From Pardosa pseudoannulata (Eukaryota; Arthropoda; Arachnida; Araneae; Lycosidae), in assembly GCA_032207245.1 (NCBI GenBank), contig CM063503.1, forward strand, positions 110,411,383 through 110,475,382: 64,000 bases of DNA. Reading direction: 5' to 3'. Below, piece after piece: positions 52,464 through 64,000 of this stretch. Position 1 is the first letter of the stretch; each line of letters starts with the position of its first letter. The position numbers and the translations under genes are program-made. Under the pieces are notes generated by a model. The model saw nothing but the letters and a program-made list of their open reading frames with translations, ran no database searches and had not been told where the DNA came from.

Positions 52464-53758
52464 TCACAAGAATATCAGTTTTTCTACAAAGGATTTGTCT
52501 TCTTTGTTAGGATGAAAAAATGACCAACCATCTTGGTCTCTTCTTCTCAAAAAAGACATTTCATATTCTCTGGTGTTTTCATTATCAATGTGACCTACAA
52601 GTGAAACAATGCTTCTTTTACTTACAAATTTTGTTAGTGCACAGTCTCCTACTTCAAGGGCGAAAGGTGGCCGAATGGTTAGGGTGCTAGCCTTCGGAAC
52701 CAGAGTTCGTGGGTTCGAATCCCACTGCGGCATGGATGTTCGTAGCCGTTCGGAATCGGCTTTAAGCAGTAGGTCCTGGTCTCATCAGCCCTCGTGTTGC
52801 AAAAAGTAGACCGTAGCGTTCCAAACCAAACCAAACCTACTTCAAACTTTCCCTTCTTTTGAAAAACTTTTGATTTTTTTGTTCCAGTTCTTTAAATTGA
52901 ATGGAAGCTACTATCACTTGGACAATATATATCCTTGCTGTCATTATTGTCAACATATAAATCACTTACTTTCGGTTTTCTTCGGTTTTATTGGTAGATC
53001 CAATTGATCCAGGTAGAGCCCTTTTCAACATATGTTCTTTAATTATTTTTCTTGGAAAATTCAGCATAGGAGGCACAGAACTCCCAATGCCATTAATAGC
53101 ACTGATCATAGTAAGAAGTTGACCACGTTCTTCTGAAGTCATCTGCCCCACTTCTTTGGTTCCTTTAGAAGCAATTACTTTAGGAGGAAGGTGCACAGTT
53201 ATGACACCTGTTTCGTCTAGGTTGTATATTTGATCTGGTAAGAATTTACTTCTTTTAAGAACTTCCTCAAGTTTGTTAAAGAATGTTTTAACATTTGCCC
53301 TGCTGAAACTTATAGATCTTGAAAGAGTGGTAGCATTTTTTGAAGAGAAATAGATTTAGCATGTCTTTTCATGAAGCCAAGGAACCAAACTACACCAGCT
53401 TTTTCTTCCCGAATATAATTTGGCAAAATATTTTTATTAGCAGCTAGAGAAAACTGAAATGCAAAATTCTAACTTCACTTATTGTTAGCCCATAGAGAAG
53501 TTTTGAAGCCTGTAATAAACGACTAACATTATCTTTTCTTCCTCACTAAAAATTTGGCAACTTTTTATATTTGACTAGTATTTAAAGCCTGTTGTGGATT
53601 CAGATTTGCTTTTGAATTTAAGTACTTTTGCTTACATAAAAGGTTCTTGCTGCTTCTCTTACAGACAACACACCAGCCAGAACTTTTTCTTCAGCTGATT
53701 CAAGCATATTAGCATTTACAGCAGAATATTTTCTGTTTGTTTTTATTATTCTCACCAT
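52464..53758 (-). pseudogene. pogo/Tigger-like transposase pseudogene, split by a SINE
   Basis: The minus-strand start is at 53758 with a psq-type helix-turn-helix (AEEKVLAGVLSVREAARTF). In other frames come WFLGFMKRH near 53385, FFNKLEEVL near 53275 and LDETGV near 53210, which carries the first catalytic Asp. The clean segment 52966-53196 follows, containing QMTSEERGQLLTMISAINGI. The next part is joined abruptly to a C-terminal tail (VGHIDNENTREYEMSFLRRR, to 52464). The stretch that should hold the second and third catalytic acids is missing, so there is an internal deletion. Frameshifts and the SINE at 52658-52835 add further damage. In life such proteins bind TIRs and cut and paste the element at TA. 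Confidence 0.88.
52648..52845 (+). mobile_element. tRNA-derived SINE inside the pogo-like transposase
   Basis: A 178-bp copy (52658-52835) of the same SINE as at 8904-9083, here on the plus strand, flanked by perfect 10-bp duplications CCTACTTCAA (52648-52657 and 52836-52845). The head has A-box-like TGGCCGAATGG and B box GGTTCGAATCC. The body follows, from CATGGATGTTCGTAGCCG, and the tail is CCAAA repeated three times. The target duplication is transposase coding sequence (minus-strand FEVG), which shows that the SINE landed in an existing transposon. Confidence 0.95.
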
Positions 53759-54280
53759 TTTTTCTGAAAAAAAGAGTAATAAATTAATATTTTGGCATGT
53801 TAAATCATCAATTAAAAATTAGGCACCAAAATATTAATTGTTTTGCTTGAATTGATATTTGTTTACACTTTTTAAAGTGTCCCAAGGCGCCCCATCTATG
53901 TATGTCCCAATCTGCCCCATTTTACATAATATCTTTTGGTGACTACTATACTGTTAGATTTAACAATACATTTTATTTATTGGCATAGAAATAATAATAA
54001 ATGAATTTTCTTTCATAACAATACACTTTTTTTTAAATATTTAATTTTTTTCCCAAAAAATTACTTTTTAAAATGCACATTGATGTAATTTTGAGTTACT
54101 CAAAACAAAGAAAATGAAATTGTTCCTTACCTATAAGAACTATCTTCATCAAAATTCTTTGAGAAGTTAAGAGTAATGTCATCTATCAATACACATAAGC
54201 ACTAATTCCTGGTTGTAAATTAAAGCCTGAAAATAAAGGTGTCCCAAGGTAGGCTATGTCCTAACTCTCCCCTACTTAAT

Positions 54281-56295
54281 TTTTAATTAAATCTATTTCT
54301 ACCTAAAATGAGCGTTAGACAGTTTGATAGACTTGGAACTTTATAAACACATTGTGTACTAATAGAATGAAAAGAAGTATAAATCACCCAAAACAATTTT
54401 CACCTTAAAAAATTTGTAGCATAATTTGAAAATAAAATAATCTTTTATAGAATAAAATTTCTATTCCTAGTTTTTTTGTTTCACATTCTGTTTTAAGAAA
54501 AAAATAAATATTTTCCACTAGATTTAGGTTTCAGTGTTTATGCTGTGGTAGGGCGGGTTTGTGGGTTTGTGAGTCATGAAAATTAATTTTTATTTAGCAT
54601 TTTATTAGTATGAATGGTATAAAGTTTATATGTATCTGTGCACGTAAATGCAAAATTGGCTTTAAACATAATGAATAATAGAAATAGAAATGTAATATTG
54701 TCAAAATTTAATAAAGTCTTCTCAATTTAAATTTTAATGCAATATATGCTTTGTAACACAATGTTATTGTTACTGTTTGCGATATAATACAGCCTAAAAT
54801 TGTTATGATTTTAAGCAGGATTTAATTATTTCCAGAACATTCGAAATCTACGCAATATTGTAAACTAATATGTAATTGATAAATCAAGTTTTAGAAGTTA
54901 TGACTGAAAATGTATTTTAGTGTGCTTAGGTTAACAAAACAGGAAAATATGAACAATGTGCCAAACAATATGCCAAATCCTAAATTTTGAAAATACAGTT
55001 ATTAATTATGCAAAAAATTCAATTCTATAGCAAATAGAAGAAATGTTTTTGATCCTAATGTATTATAAGTGTATTAATTATTAATTTTCCTGTAAACTTT
55101 TAACAAAATCTTAAGTTGAATAATATTATCATTTAAAATTTTGCTTCAGAATAAGCACATTTAGAAACATTTCTTAAATAATTGCTCATGAATAATATTA
55201 CTACAGATATTTCATAAGATTCTTTAAATTATTCAATTTCATTTAGTATTATGTACCAATATTATTTATTATGAAGTCTTTAATATGAAAAATCTGTAAA
55301 CTAACAGAAGTTTTTCAGAATAAGTTTTTTAATAATTTTCACGGGTACGTTTTGAATTATGAAATATTTTTTGTCAAATGTTTCACAAATGCACTACTAC
55401 ATCCAAATTAACCTTTTTCTTGTTGTTACGATTTTATCTAAAAATATCATAATATAAATTATTAATTTTTTTAAGAATGTTGAGAAAAATTAATTTTTAA
55501 CTTAGATAAAAATGTCTAAATAAAACAGTGTTTATAGGAGGTATACACTGTTTTATAACGTATTTTAAAAGAAAAGAATCAGAAATAAAGTTTAATATTT
55601 CAAGAAAAACATTTCGGGGATGTAAAATTATTAAATTTTCTCTTGTCAAATGGCAATTTTTATTATTTGTATAAAAGATACCATTAACTTTATGACCACA
55701 ATTTTTTTATATATTATAAAACTAATTAGTTATATTGTCAAAATGCAATTTCTTTTTGATTTTATATTATGAAATATAAAATATATTATTTAATGAAATC
55801 TATGTTTATTGCTTCACGCTTTTAGAAACGTATGTTCCCTTAGTTTCAAAAGACTTTTTCCTAACTCAGGTGGCAATACAGGCGCTATATACCTGTATGT
55901 CAATACAAGGTTGCGAGGCTGTTACCCATTTAGAACTAACCGAGAAGCACGTGTTGTGAAAGTATACTACGGACACGAGTAGCAAGTTTAAATGACCTTT
56001 CTGATAAAAAAATTATAAATATTCAAACATACCAATTTGACTTAAATATGACCAATTACACATTAATATGTAATCATAAAGTCATAGTTTATAACGTACA
56101 TTCAAAAATATCTTCGGACATCTGCGGCATACTCAGTGATATGCTTATTCTATATCATTAAACTATAAAGTTGTACAATTCTTTTATATATTACCAGCAT
56201 AATGTTTTTGTTGTTTCTTGCTAACTAAAGTTTTCTGGGTAATGAGTCACCATACGTAAATTTCAGACACAGTTCTGTTAAAAAGAAGAGATTTC
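54281..56295. other. AT-rich non-coding DNA
   Basis: No gene recognised. A less AT-rich patch at about 55860-55990 carries no identifiable feature. Confidence 0.45.
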
Positions 56296-56436
56296 TGACA
56301 TAAAATGTTGATTTGGTTTGGTTTTTGAAGAGCTACGGTCTACTGTTTTCCTCACGAGGGCTAATAAGACCGGGACCTACTGCTTAAAGCCGATTCCGAA
56401 CGGCTACGAACATCCATGCCATAGTGACGTAAAATG
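56296..56436 (-). mobile_element. 5'-truncated SINE copy with target-site duplication
   Basis: A 117-bp fragment (56308-56424) of the same SINE on the minus strand. It keeps the tail and body but stops at the position where the tRNA head would begin. It is flanked by 12-bp repeats, TGACATAAAATG and TGACGTAAAATG, with one mismatch. The duplication shows that the truncation occurred during insertion, as is usual for target-primed reverse transcription. Without the polymerase III boxes this copy cannot be transcribed from its own promoter. Confidence 0.9.
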
Positions 56437-56735
56437 ATGAAGTTTAATAAGACTAAAATATGTACGTCCTTACACGACAAGAACGTTGTACTGAATGGTG
56501 ACGTAAATATTTCAAATTTCGCCCAACAACGATTAATCACGAGAATTCTTTACCGTAAGCCGAATAGCTTAGTCAGTGTTATTAACAGAACTTAGAAATG
56601 AACTTAGATCATTTACGTCAGCTCATTAATGTAGCCAACAGCAAATTAGCATTTATTGCGGAGTAAAAAAATTTTAATTCGGCTAACAATCCATTGATTA
56701 AGACATTATACGGCTGGGAAGTAAGATATTAAACA
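56437..56735. other. Non-coding DNA
   Basis: Nothing recognised. Confidence 0.45.
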
Positions 56736-56919
56736 CACACACACACACACAGAGAGAGAGAAAGAGAGTGAGACAGAGAGAGATAGATAGAGATAGAAAT
56801 AGAGAGATAGATAGAGAGATAGATAGAGATAGAGAGAGAGAGAGTGAGATAGAGAGATAGATAGAGTGAGATAAAAATATCACTCACTCACTCACTCACT
56901 CTCTCACTCACAAACTCAC

Positions 56920-56975
<56 letters not shown>

Positions 56976-56979
56976 ACAG
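56736..56979. repeat. (CA)n-(GA/GATA)n-(CTCA/CT)n-(CA)n compound microsatellite
   Basis: A CA run, then about 120 bp of purine-rich GA/GATA repeat, then about 70 bp of CTCA and CT repeat, then a second CA run. The purine and pyrimidine halves are broadly complementary and could pair. All frames here are repeat translations. Confidence 0.95.
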
Positions 56980-59104
56980 TGAAAATTCATATGATTAATT
57001 TAGTTTGTCAATGTCTTGCATATACTTATGTAATTATGTTATTTTTTAACTTACAGTTTCTTATTAAACAAGATGCACGTATACTTCTTATGTTTAGGTT
57101 GCAAATAGTAATTAATTTATTCACAAAAGGAGATTCAAAATTTTTAAAAATACTATATGGTTCATCTTATGCTTTAAAATATTTATGATTAAATTTGAAG
57201 CTCATATCATTTATTTTACTTTGTTAAGAGGAAAATAATTGTATAAACATGTAAGATGTTTGTACTTTATTTTGTAACTTAGGAATTATTATATATCACT
57301 AGAAAAAAGAAATAAATTAAATCTTGTGGTCTTGTAGTAAAACGATAAATGTAATATTAATATAGAAAATAGCAGCATCAGAAATATAGTATTGATAGTA
57401 TTAATTATAATTATATCATTAAATATCTAAATAAGCAATTACCTCTCAAGTTTATTACTAGAAACCGGCTGTGTTAAACAAAGTATATTTCATAGTTATT
57501 TCGAAAGAATCATAACAAAAGAAAATACATGTAAAGGTGATCTCAATTTTATTACAAAATTATGTTTATTATATAATATTTAAATTAATTATACAAAATT
57601 ATTAAAAAATTGAAGTCATTTTTTAAATATTCTAAATAATATTTTTTACGCATTTAAATTTTTTTAATTTTTTTTCCTGTGTTTGTTCAACGTAAAATGC
57701 ATGTTTAGCATATAACACATTTCCCTAACTTACCATAGACATGAGTACAATTTTTTCTAAAATTCCAAAAATAATATTTTCTTTTGTTTAAAAATAAATT
57801 TTAAATTGATTAGTTTGTCTTTTACTTCTTAAAATAAAGCATTTGTGGATTGTAATTGAATCTTTAAAGACCATAAATTCTTTCCAAATTAATTTGGAAA
57901 ATTTTCTTTTATTTAATTTTTCATTTGATCATAAAAGTTCATTAAAGTTATAAATGAAAGAAATATTTAAGTAAATTATAGACATTTCAAATTTAATTTA
58001 GAAATGTAAACTTTTCTTCCATCAGTTCTTAGAAATTTCATTTTGAATACCTTTAAGAGGACAACTAAGGTATTCTATAGGAGTGAATAACTTTTACAAA
58101 AACATGTTTATACTTTCTTACATAAACTCATTTAAAATTATATTTAGAGGTAATTAAATGATTGTTTACATGTAGATTAGATACAACTCTAAAGTAAAAT
58201 ACTTACTAAGTGTTAAGAAATTGCAAAATTTACCTTTCTTAAAGTATCAAATATTTGTATAAAATTGTGTTATAAGTAAATTACTGATACCGTTGAAATC
58301 TAAATAAAATATAGCATGTACGTAAATATAGCATGTAGAGAAACTTAATTAAACAAATAGGTTTAGAAACTTTCCCAGGAGACATCATTTTACAAGTTTT
58401 TAGAAAAAGAAAATATAAGAATAATTCTAGATTATCTTTGCTATCCCGAAAATATAACCGTGCGTGTATGTAATCTTATATATCAAGCTTTTTCCCTACC
58501 ATGATATAACCCTGTCCTTCTTCAAATTCTTCTGAAACGTGATTTCTGTACGAAGGACGAATCTCTGATGAGGAATGTATTTTTTCATAGTCCAAGATTA
58601 TAAAATTTTATACACATTTTTTATTCTTTTGTGATAAAATAAGAAGTTTCTTATACGCTTTGTATAAAAGTAGAAATAAATTAATACATTTTAATTTATA
58701 AGTTAATAAAATCATAAAGTTAAACTATTGATTAGTCATCTCTTTAAAAGCATCAAAAAGTTACAGAAATGAACTAAATACGACGAAATGAACTAAACGA
58801 AAGTATAATAAAAAATGAATCTAATATTAAATTTATTAATAATATTACTTTACAGATGTTATAAAACTTTAAAATCTCTAAGGATTAGTTTACTGTATTA
58901 TGTTTCAATATATGTTTTCAGAAATTTTGAAATAAATTGCGAAACACAATTGCAGCTTAATAACTGTTCAATTAAAATTTTTGAGTAGCACAACTACGAA
59001 TCTCACAAGATATCAATTAAAATATTTTACATTATATTTTCTATACAGTTGTTGAAAAATGCATTCTTTTGTATATAGATTCACTCGTACTTTGTCTTAC
59101 AACG
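56980..59104. other. AT-rich non-coding DNA
   Basis: No gene recognised. Confidence 0.5.
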
Positions 59105-59262
59105 GATGAATGGTAGGTACACTTTGGTACAGGAATCCATATGTTTAAAACCCGCTTGTAAAATGGATGTTCATAGCCGTTCAGAAATGAGTCATTTCTT
59201 TAAGCAGTAGAGCCCAGTCTTGTTGGCAAAAGTGTCGACCGTAACTTTCCAAAGGAAAATCA
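59105..59262 (+). mobile_element. Old, diverged SINE copy
   Basis: A degraded plus-strand copy of the SINE at 52658. Matching blocks include ATGGATGTTCATAGCCGTTC, TTTAAGCAGTAG and GACCGTAACTTTCCAAA. The tRNA head is barely recognisable and the B box is lost. No target-site duplication was found. It is clearly older than the copies at 8904 and 52658. Confidence 0.85.
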
Positions 59263-60773
59263 AATTAATAAACTTTCATAAAATGTAAATTTGAACAAAA
59301 AACGTTTAATTTTGTAATAATTGATTAATCCGATATTGGTCTAATGAAATTTAATAAGGTTCGTTATAGTGAACAATGTTTGTTTGTATATAGTGAACAA
59401 TTCCAATTCATTCCTATTTTACATTTAAGCAAAAGTTTTTTTTTCCGAAAGAGCATATCATGGCTCAATTGTGTAGTTTAAAAGAATTAAAAGCAATATT
59501 CCTAAAAATTGATTTCGCATAATTTTTTAATTTATGTTCAGATGTTTTCTTTATTTTATGGAATCTTCTAAGTCTTTTACGGTAAAAAAAGATAATAAAA
59601 AGCATTTAAGTGATTATTTTGAGGATAATATAACTTATAACCCTAGTATCTTTTTTCCTATTCGCCTTTCTATGGTCACCGCATTTAAGAAACAGTTGCA
59701 ACATCAGGTACTTGAAGTATGACGAAAGCTTTACGCTGAGTCTGACGAGTTTAAAATTAATATATCATGAAATTGGTCTCTTAACCGAGTAACGGATTTG
59801 TGTGAATTCCGATTTTCTCCTCCAATATATATAAAAGTTCTTTATAAACAGTGAATATATACAGTGGATACAACCAATAAGGTACTGACAGGTATCATAA
59901 AGATTTTGATCAAATAATCAACTATAATCTCTTGAAGACTAAATATGCATGTTGAACACCCTTTTCTAAGGTCATTGTGAAAAGTCTATAGTTTTTAAAT
60001 GAAAATAAAGAAGTGCAAACAAAAATTGCATTGTTTCATTGAAACCCTAAAAACACATGCATTCAGTTGATATTATTCGCCAAACTGAAAAGTCTACTAC
60101 TCACAACTCGTGAGATGTCTTCATCTTAACTTTAAGATGTAAATCGTCTGTGCTGAATTTTAACACTTCAAGCCTGAAGATTAGAATGTAGCCTATTTTA
60201 TGAAACAAATTACAGGTGTCATGGACGATGTTGTCTCAAGAATATAAGAGAAAGGATGCTTCCGTGTAATCATCCCGTCTCAAAGGGAACGCTAGATGAA
60301 TGTCTTAATGCTATTGGGTATAACATAAGACCATAAATGCTTAGCGTATTCAGAGATCCAATGTAAAAGATCGTACGAACACAATTAAACATAACTAAAA
60401 CCACTCATAAAAAAGTGACTCTCCGATATTAATTTCCACCCAGGCCTAGACAAAACATAAAACAAAGCCAATTCTTAAGCTCTCTCTCGAATAAGAAATC
60501 CATGGGATAACTACCCTCCTCATGTGGACTTTTCAGATCAACAGATGGACAGTTGACTGTGTATAACACGTCCATTTATTCAAAATGAAAAGAAAAATAG
60601 TTTGGTAAATTTTCCCCTGATCTAATGTACTAGTTATTACCTTCTACTACCTGGTTGCACTAAAAGTTGCGATATCAAATGAACGCCGGCCAATACAACT
60701 ATGAGCGATATTTCTAGTATGATTGTAGTTTAGATTGTAGTTAGCAGTTAGACACACACACACATACATATTG
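59263..60773. other. Non-coding DNA
   Basis: No gene recognised. The frame at 59534-59722 and the less AT-rich stretch 60060-60560 match no family that I can name. Confidence 0.4.
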
Positions 60774-60821
60774 TATTATATTATATTATATTAAATTATA
60801 TTATATTATAATATATTATAT

Positions 60822-60853
<32 letters not shown>

Positions 60854-60878
60854 CACACATATACATATAAGTATATAC

Positions 60879-60966
<88 letters not shown>
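60774..60966. repeat. (ATTAT)n, (ACATAT)n and (TA)n compound microsatellite
   Basis: About 45 bp of an ATTAT-type pentamer, then a TACATA hexamer run, then about 85 bp of TA. Confidence 0.95.
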
Positions 60967-62769
<1,803 letters not shown>

Positions 62770-62781
62770 CCGTCATATGAC

Positions 62782-63053
<272 letters not shown>

Positions 63054-63139
63054 AATGAAATGAATATTGTATAAAATATAAATATAAATTAATATTATTT
63101 TTCAATACATCATTTTAAAACTATTAATAACAATTGTAT

Positions 63140-63545
63140 CGTAAAACCTTTCCGTATGCACGCAGTATCTTAACGAAATTTCTGCAGCGCGATTTCTTTA
63201 TTAAGAAGTTATTTATTTGGGAAACGATTCCAATTCCGGAGTCTCCCCCATTTTGGAATTCTGAAAAGATCGTCGTAAATATTGTTTTTCCTTGGCAGCA
63301 CGTACGCGAGCGTGAAAGCCACCGTGGTACACATGGTCGTTCCTGAAGCGCTTGAATTACTGGCGCGAATAAGGAGTGCGGTCTTTTATTCGCAAAGCCT
63401 TCTGACTTCGCGGCGGAGGCCAATGGAGTCTGCGCAGTCGGGAACCTATTCGCGAATTCCTCACCACATTCAGTTACAAGGAAGCGCGGCGGAGTAAAAG
63501 CACGTTTCCGAAAAGTCCTCCTTTGCCAGCCGTTCACGGAGATAA
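63140..63545 (+). promoter_or_regulatory. CpG-rich promoter / 5' UTR candidate
   Basis: About 35 CpG dinucleotides by hand count in roughly 420 bp, in a window where CpG is otherwise rare. It lies directly upstream of a signal-peptide exon on the plus strand, which suggests a promoter or 5' leader exon. Within it TTTTTCCTTGGCAG at 63286-63299 looks like a splice acceptor, so the block may include a non-coding 5' exon. The open frames on both strands here have no recognisable protein content and are probably a by-product of higher GC. No TATA box is evident. Confidence 0.5.
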
Positions 63546-63704
63546 TAATTAGTGAGCACTTAAAATAAACACTGAATACATGCTTTAGAGGAAATGGCAG
63601 AAAACTGTCAGGTTGACTATTTTAGGACTAAAAGTCGTGGTAGCAAAAGAATATATTTGCTCTTACCCTGAGATAATTTTTAAATATGAAATATAGTACT
63701 TAAA

Positions 63705-63792
63705 ATGAAGGGGATGTTTCTTACTTGGAAGTTATTATGTTTTACTTGCATTTTGGCACTGGTAAGACCAGTGCCTGAAAAGATTCCAATAG
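63705..63792 (+). CDS. First coding exon of a secreted or membrane receptor gene, possibly an ionotropic glutamate receptor
   Basis: ATG at 63705 is preceded by AAA, as is common in arthropod starts. The exon encodes 29 residues plus one base: a short basic start (MKGMFLTWK), a hydrophobic core (LLCFTCILALV), then RPVPEKIPI. This has the layout of a signal peptide with cleavage just after the core. It ends in a strong splice donor, G|GTATGT (63793), in phase 1. The mature start PEKIPIG is like the beginning of the amino-terminal domain in AMPA/kainate-type glutamate receptors, where an IPIGxIF-type strand follows the signal peptide. That is a resemblance over seven residues only. The rest of the gene would lie to the right, outside the window. 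Another secreted protein cannot be excluded. Confidence 0.55.
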
Positions 63793-64000
63793 GTATGTAT
63801 ATATTTTCTCACTTTTTTTCTTATATTTCACGCATTATATTTAAAAATATATAAAACAAAAGTAAATTATAAAGTTACAATTCTAGAGGCTGTTAATACC
63901 TGGAAATGATAAAGAGATATTGAAGTTTCAAATATTATGTCAAACATTTTTTTTATTTATTTGATTGCTTGATCCAATTCCTTAAATTTAACTTTATACC
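63793..64000 (+). other. Start of intron 1 of the edge gene
   Basis: The GTATGT donor is followed by AT-rich sequence with no open frame, as expected for an intron that continues beyond the window. Confidence 0.5.

Larger units (their letters stand above)
52060..54280 (-). mobile_element. pogo/Tigger-like DNA transposon, dead copy
   Basis: A transposon of about 2.2 kb with its coding region on the minus strand. Near both presumed ends are repeated motifs of the form GGGGYAG-TTGGGACA. They lie at about 52066-52082, 52245-52283 (two, head to head), 53878-53921 (two) and 54239-54276 (two). The outer ones are probably the terminal inverted repeats and the inner ones subterminal transposase-binding sites. 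The exact termini and the TA target duplication are not certain. A SINE has inserted in the 3' part of the coding region. Confidence 0.7.

Noticed and set aside
63124..63537. 137-codon minus-strand frame in the CpG-rich block, with overlapping plus-strand frames
   Set aside because: No domain or signal recognised, and open frames on both strands are expected when GC rises locally. The block is better explained as promoter or leader of the plus-strand exon at 63705.

Overview
This is an AT-rich eukaryotic window, almost certainly from an animal and most probably an arthropod. A spider or other arachnid is my guess, based on the style of the repeats; nothing here proves it. There is no bacterial gene organisation, no operon and no rRNA. 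The window is dominated by very long dinucleotide microsatellites, mainly (TA)n with one CA array of about 800 bp, set in AT-rich non-coding DNA. Most open reading frames are translated microsatellite (runs of IYIY, THTH or CVCV) or chance frames.

The recognisable content is mobile DNA. From left to right: a 215-bp tandem duplication whose second copy carries a 550-bp TTAA-flanked MITE (898-1455); a tRNA-derived SINE with a perfect target-site duplication (8892-9095); a TTAA-flanked piggyBac deletion derivative that still encodes part of the transposase cysteine-rich tail (10710-11281); a short TIR element (about 13018-13490); a fragment that looks like a retroelement 3' tail ending in a TA array (about 14215-14371); a foldback palindrome (17169-17304); a foldback element with a TA-repeat core (about 20277-20620); a second tRNA-like SINE head (about 31785-31880); four tandem ~134-bp units (35671-36208); a dead Tc1-like transposase with a perfect 23-bp-stem palindrome (39791-40850); a decayed piggyBac transposase (about 46909-47830) downstream of the giant CA array; a dead BEL/Pao LTR retrotransposon on the minus strand (about 48690-50885); a dead pogo/Tigger-like transposon on the minus strand (about 52060-54280) interrupted by a SINE; and two more SINE copies (56308-56424 and about 59105-59262).

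The only candidate for a host protein-coding gene is at the right edge. A CpG-rich block (about 63140-63540) is followed by a short ATG exon (63705-63792) that encodes a signal peptide and ends at a good splice donor. The mature start, PEKIPIG, resembles the beginning of ionotropic glutamate receptor ligand-binding regions, but the rest of the gene lies outside the window, so this identity is tentative.

I did not find a new multi-gene biological system. The most informative items are evolutionary: an insertion with its own empty site beside it, nested insertions, a template-switch-like palindrome in a transposase, subterminal motif arrays in a pogo-like element, and tandem units that each carry a splice-acceptor-like signal.
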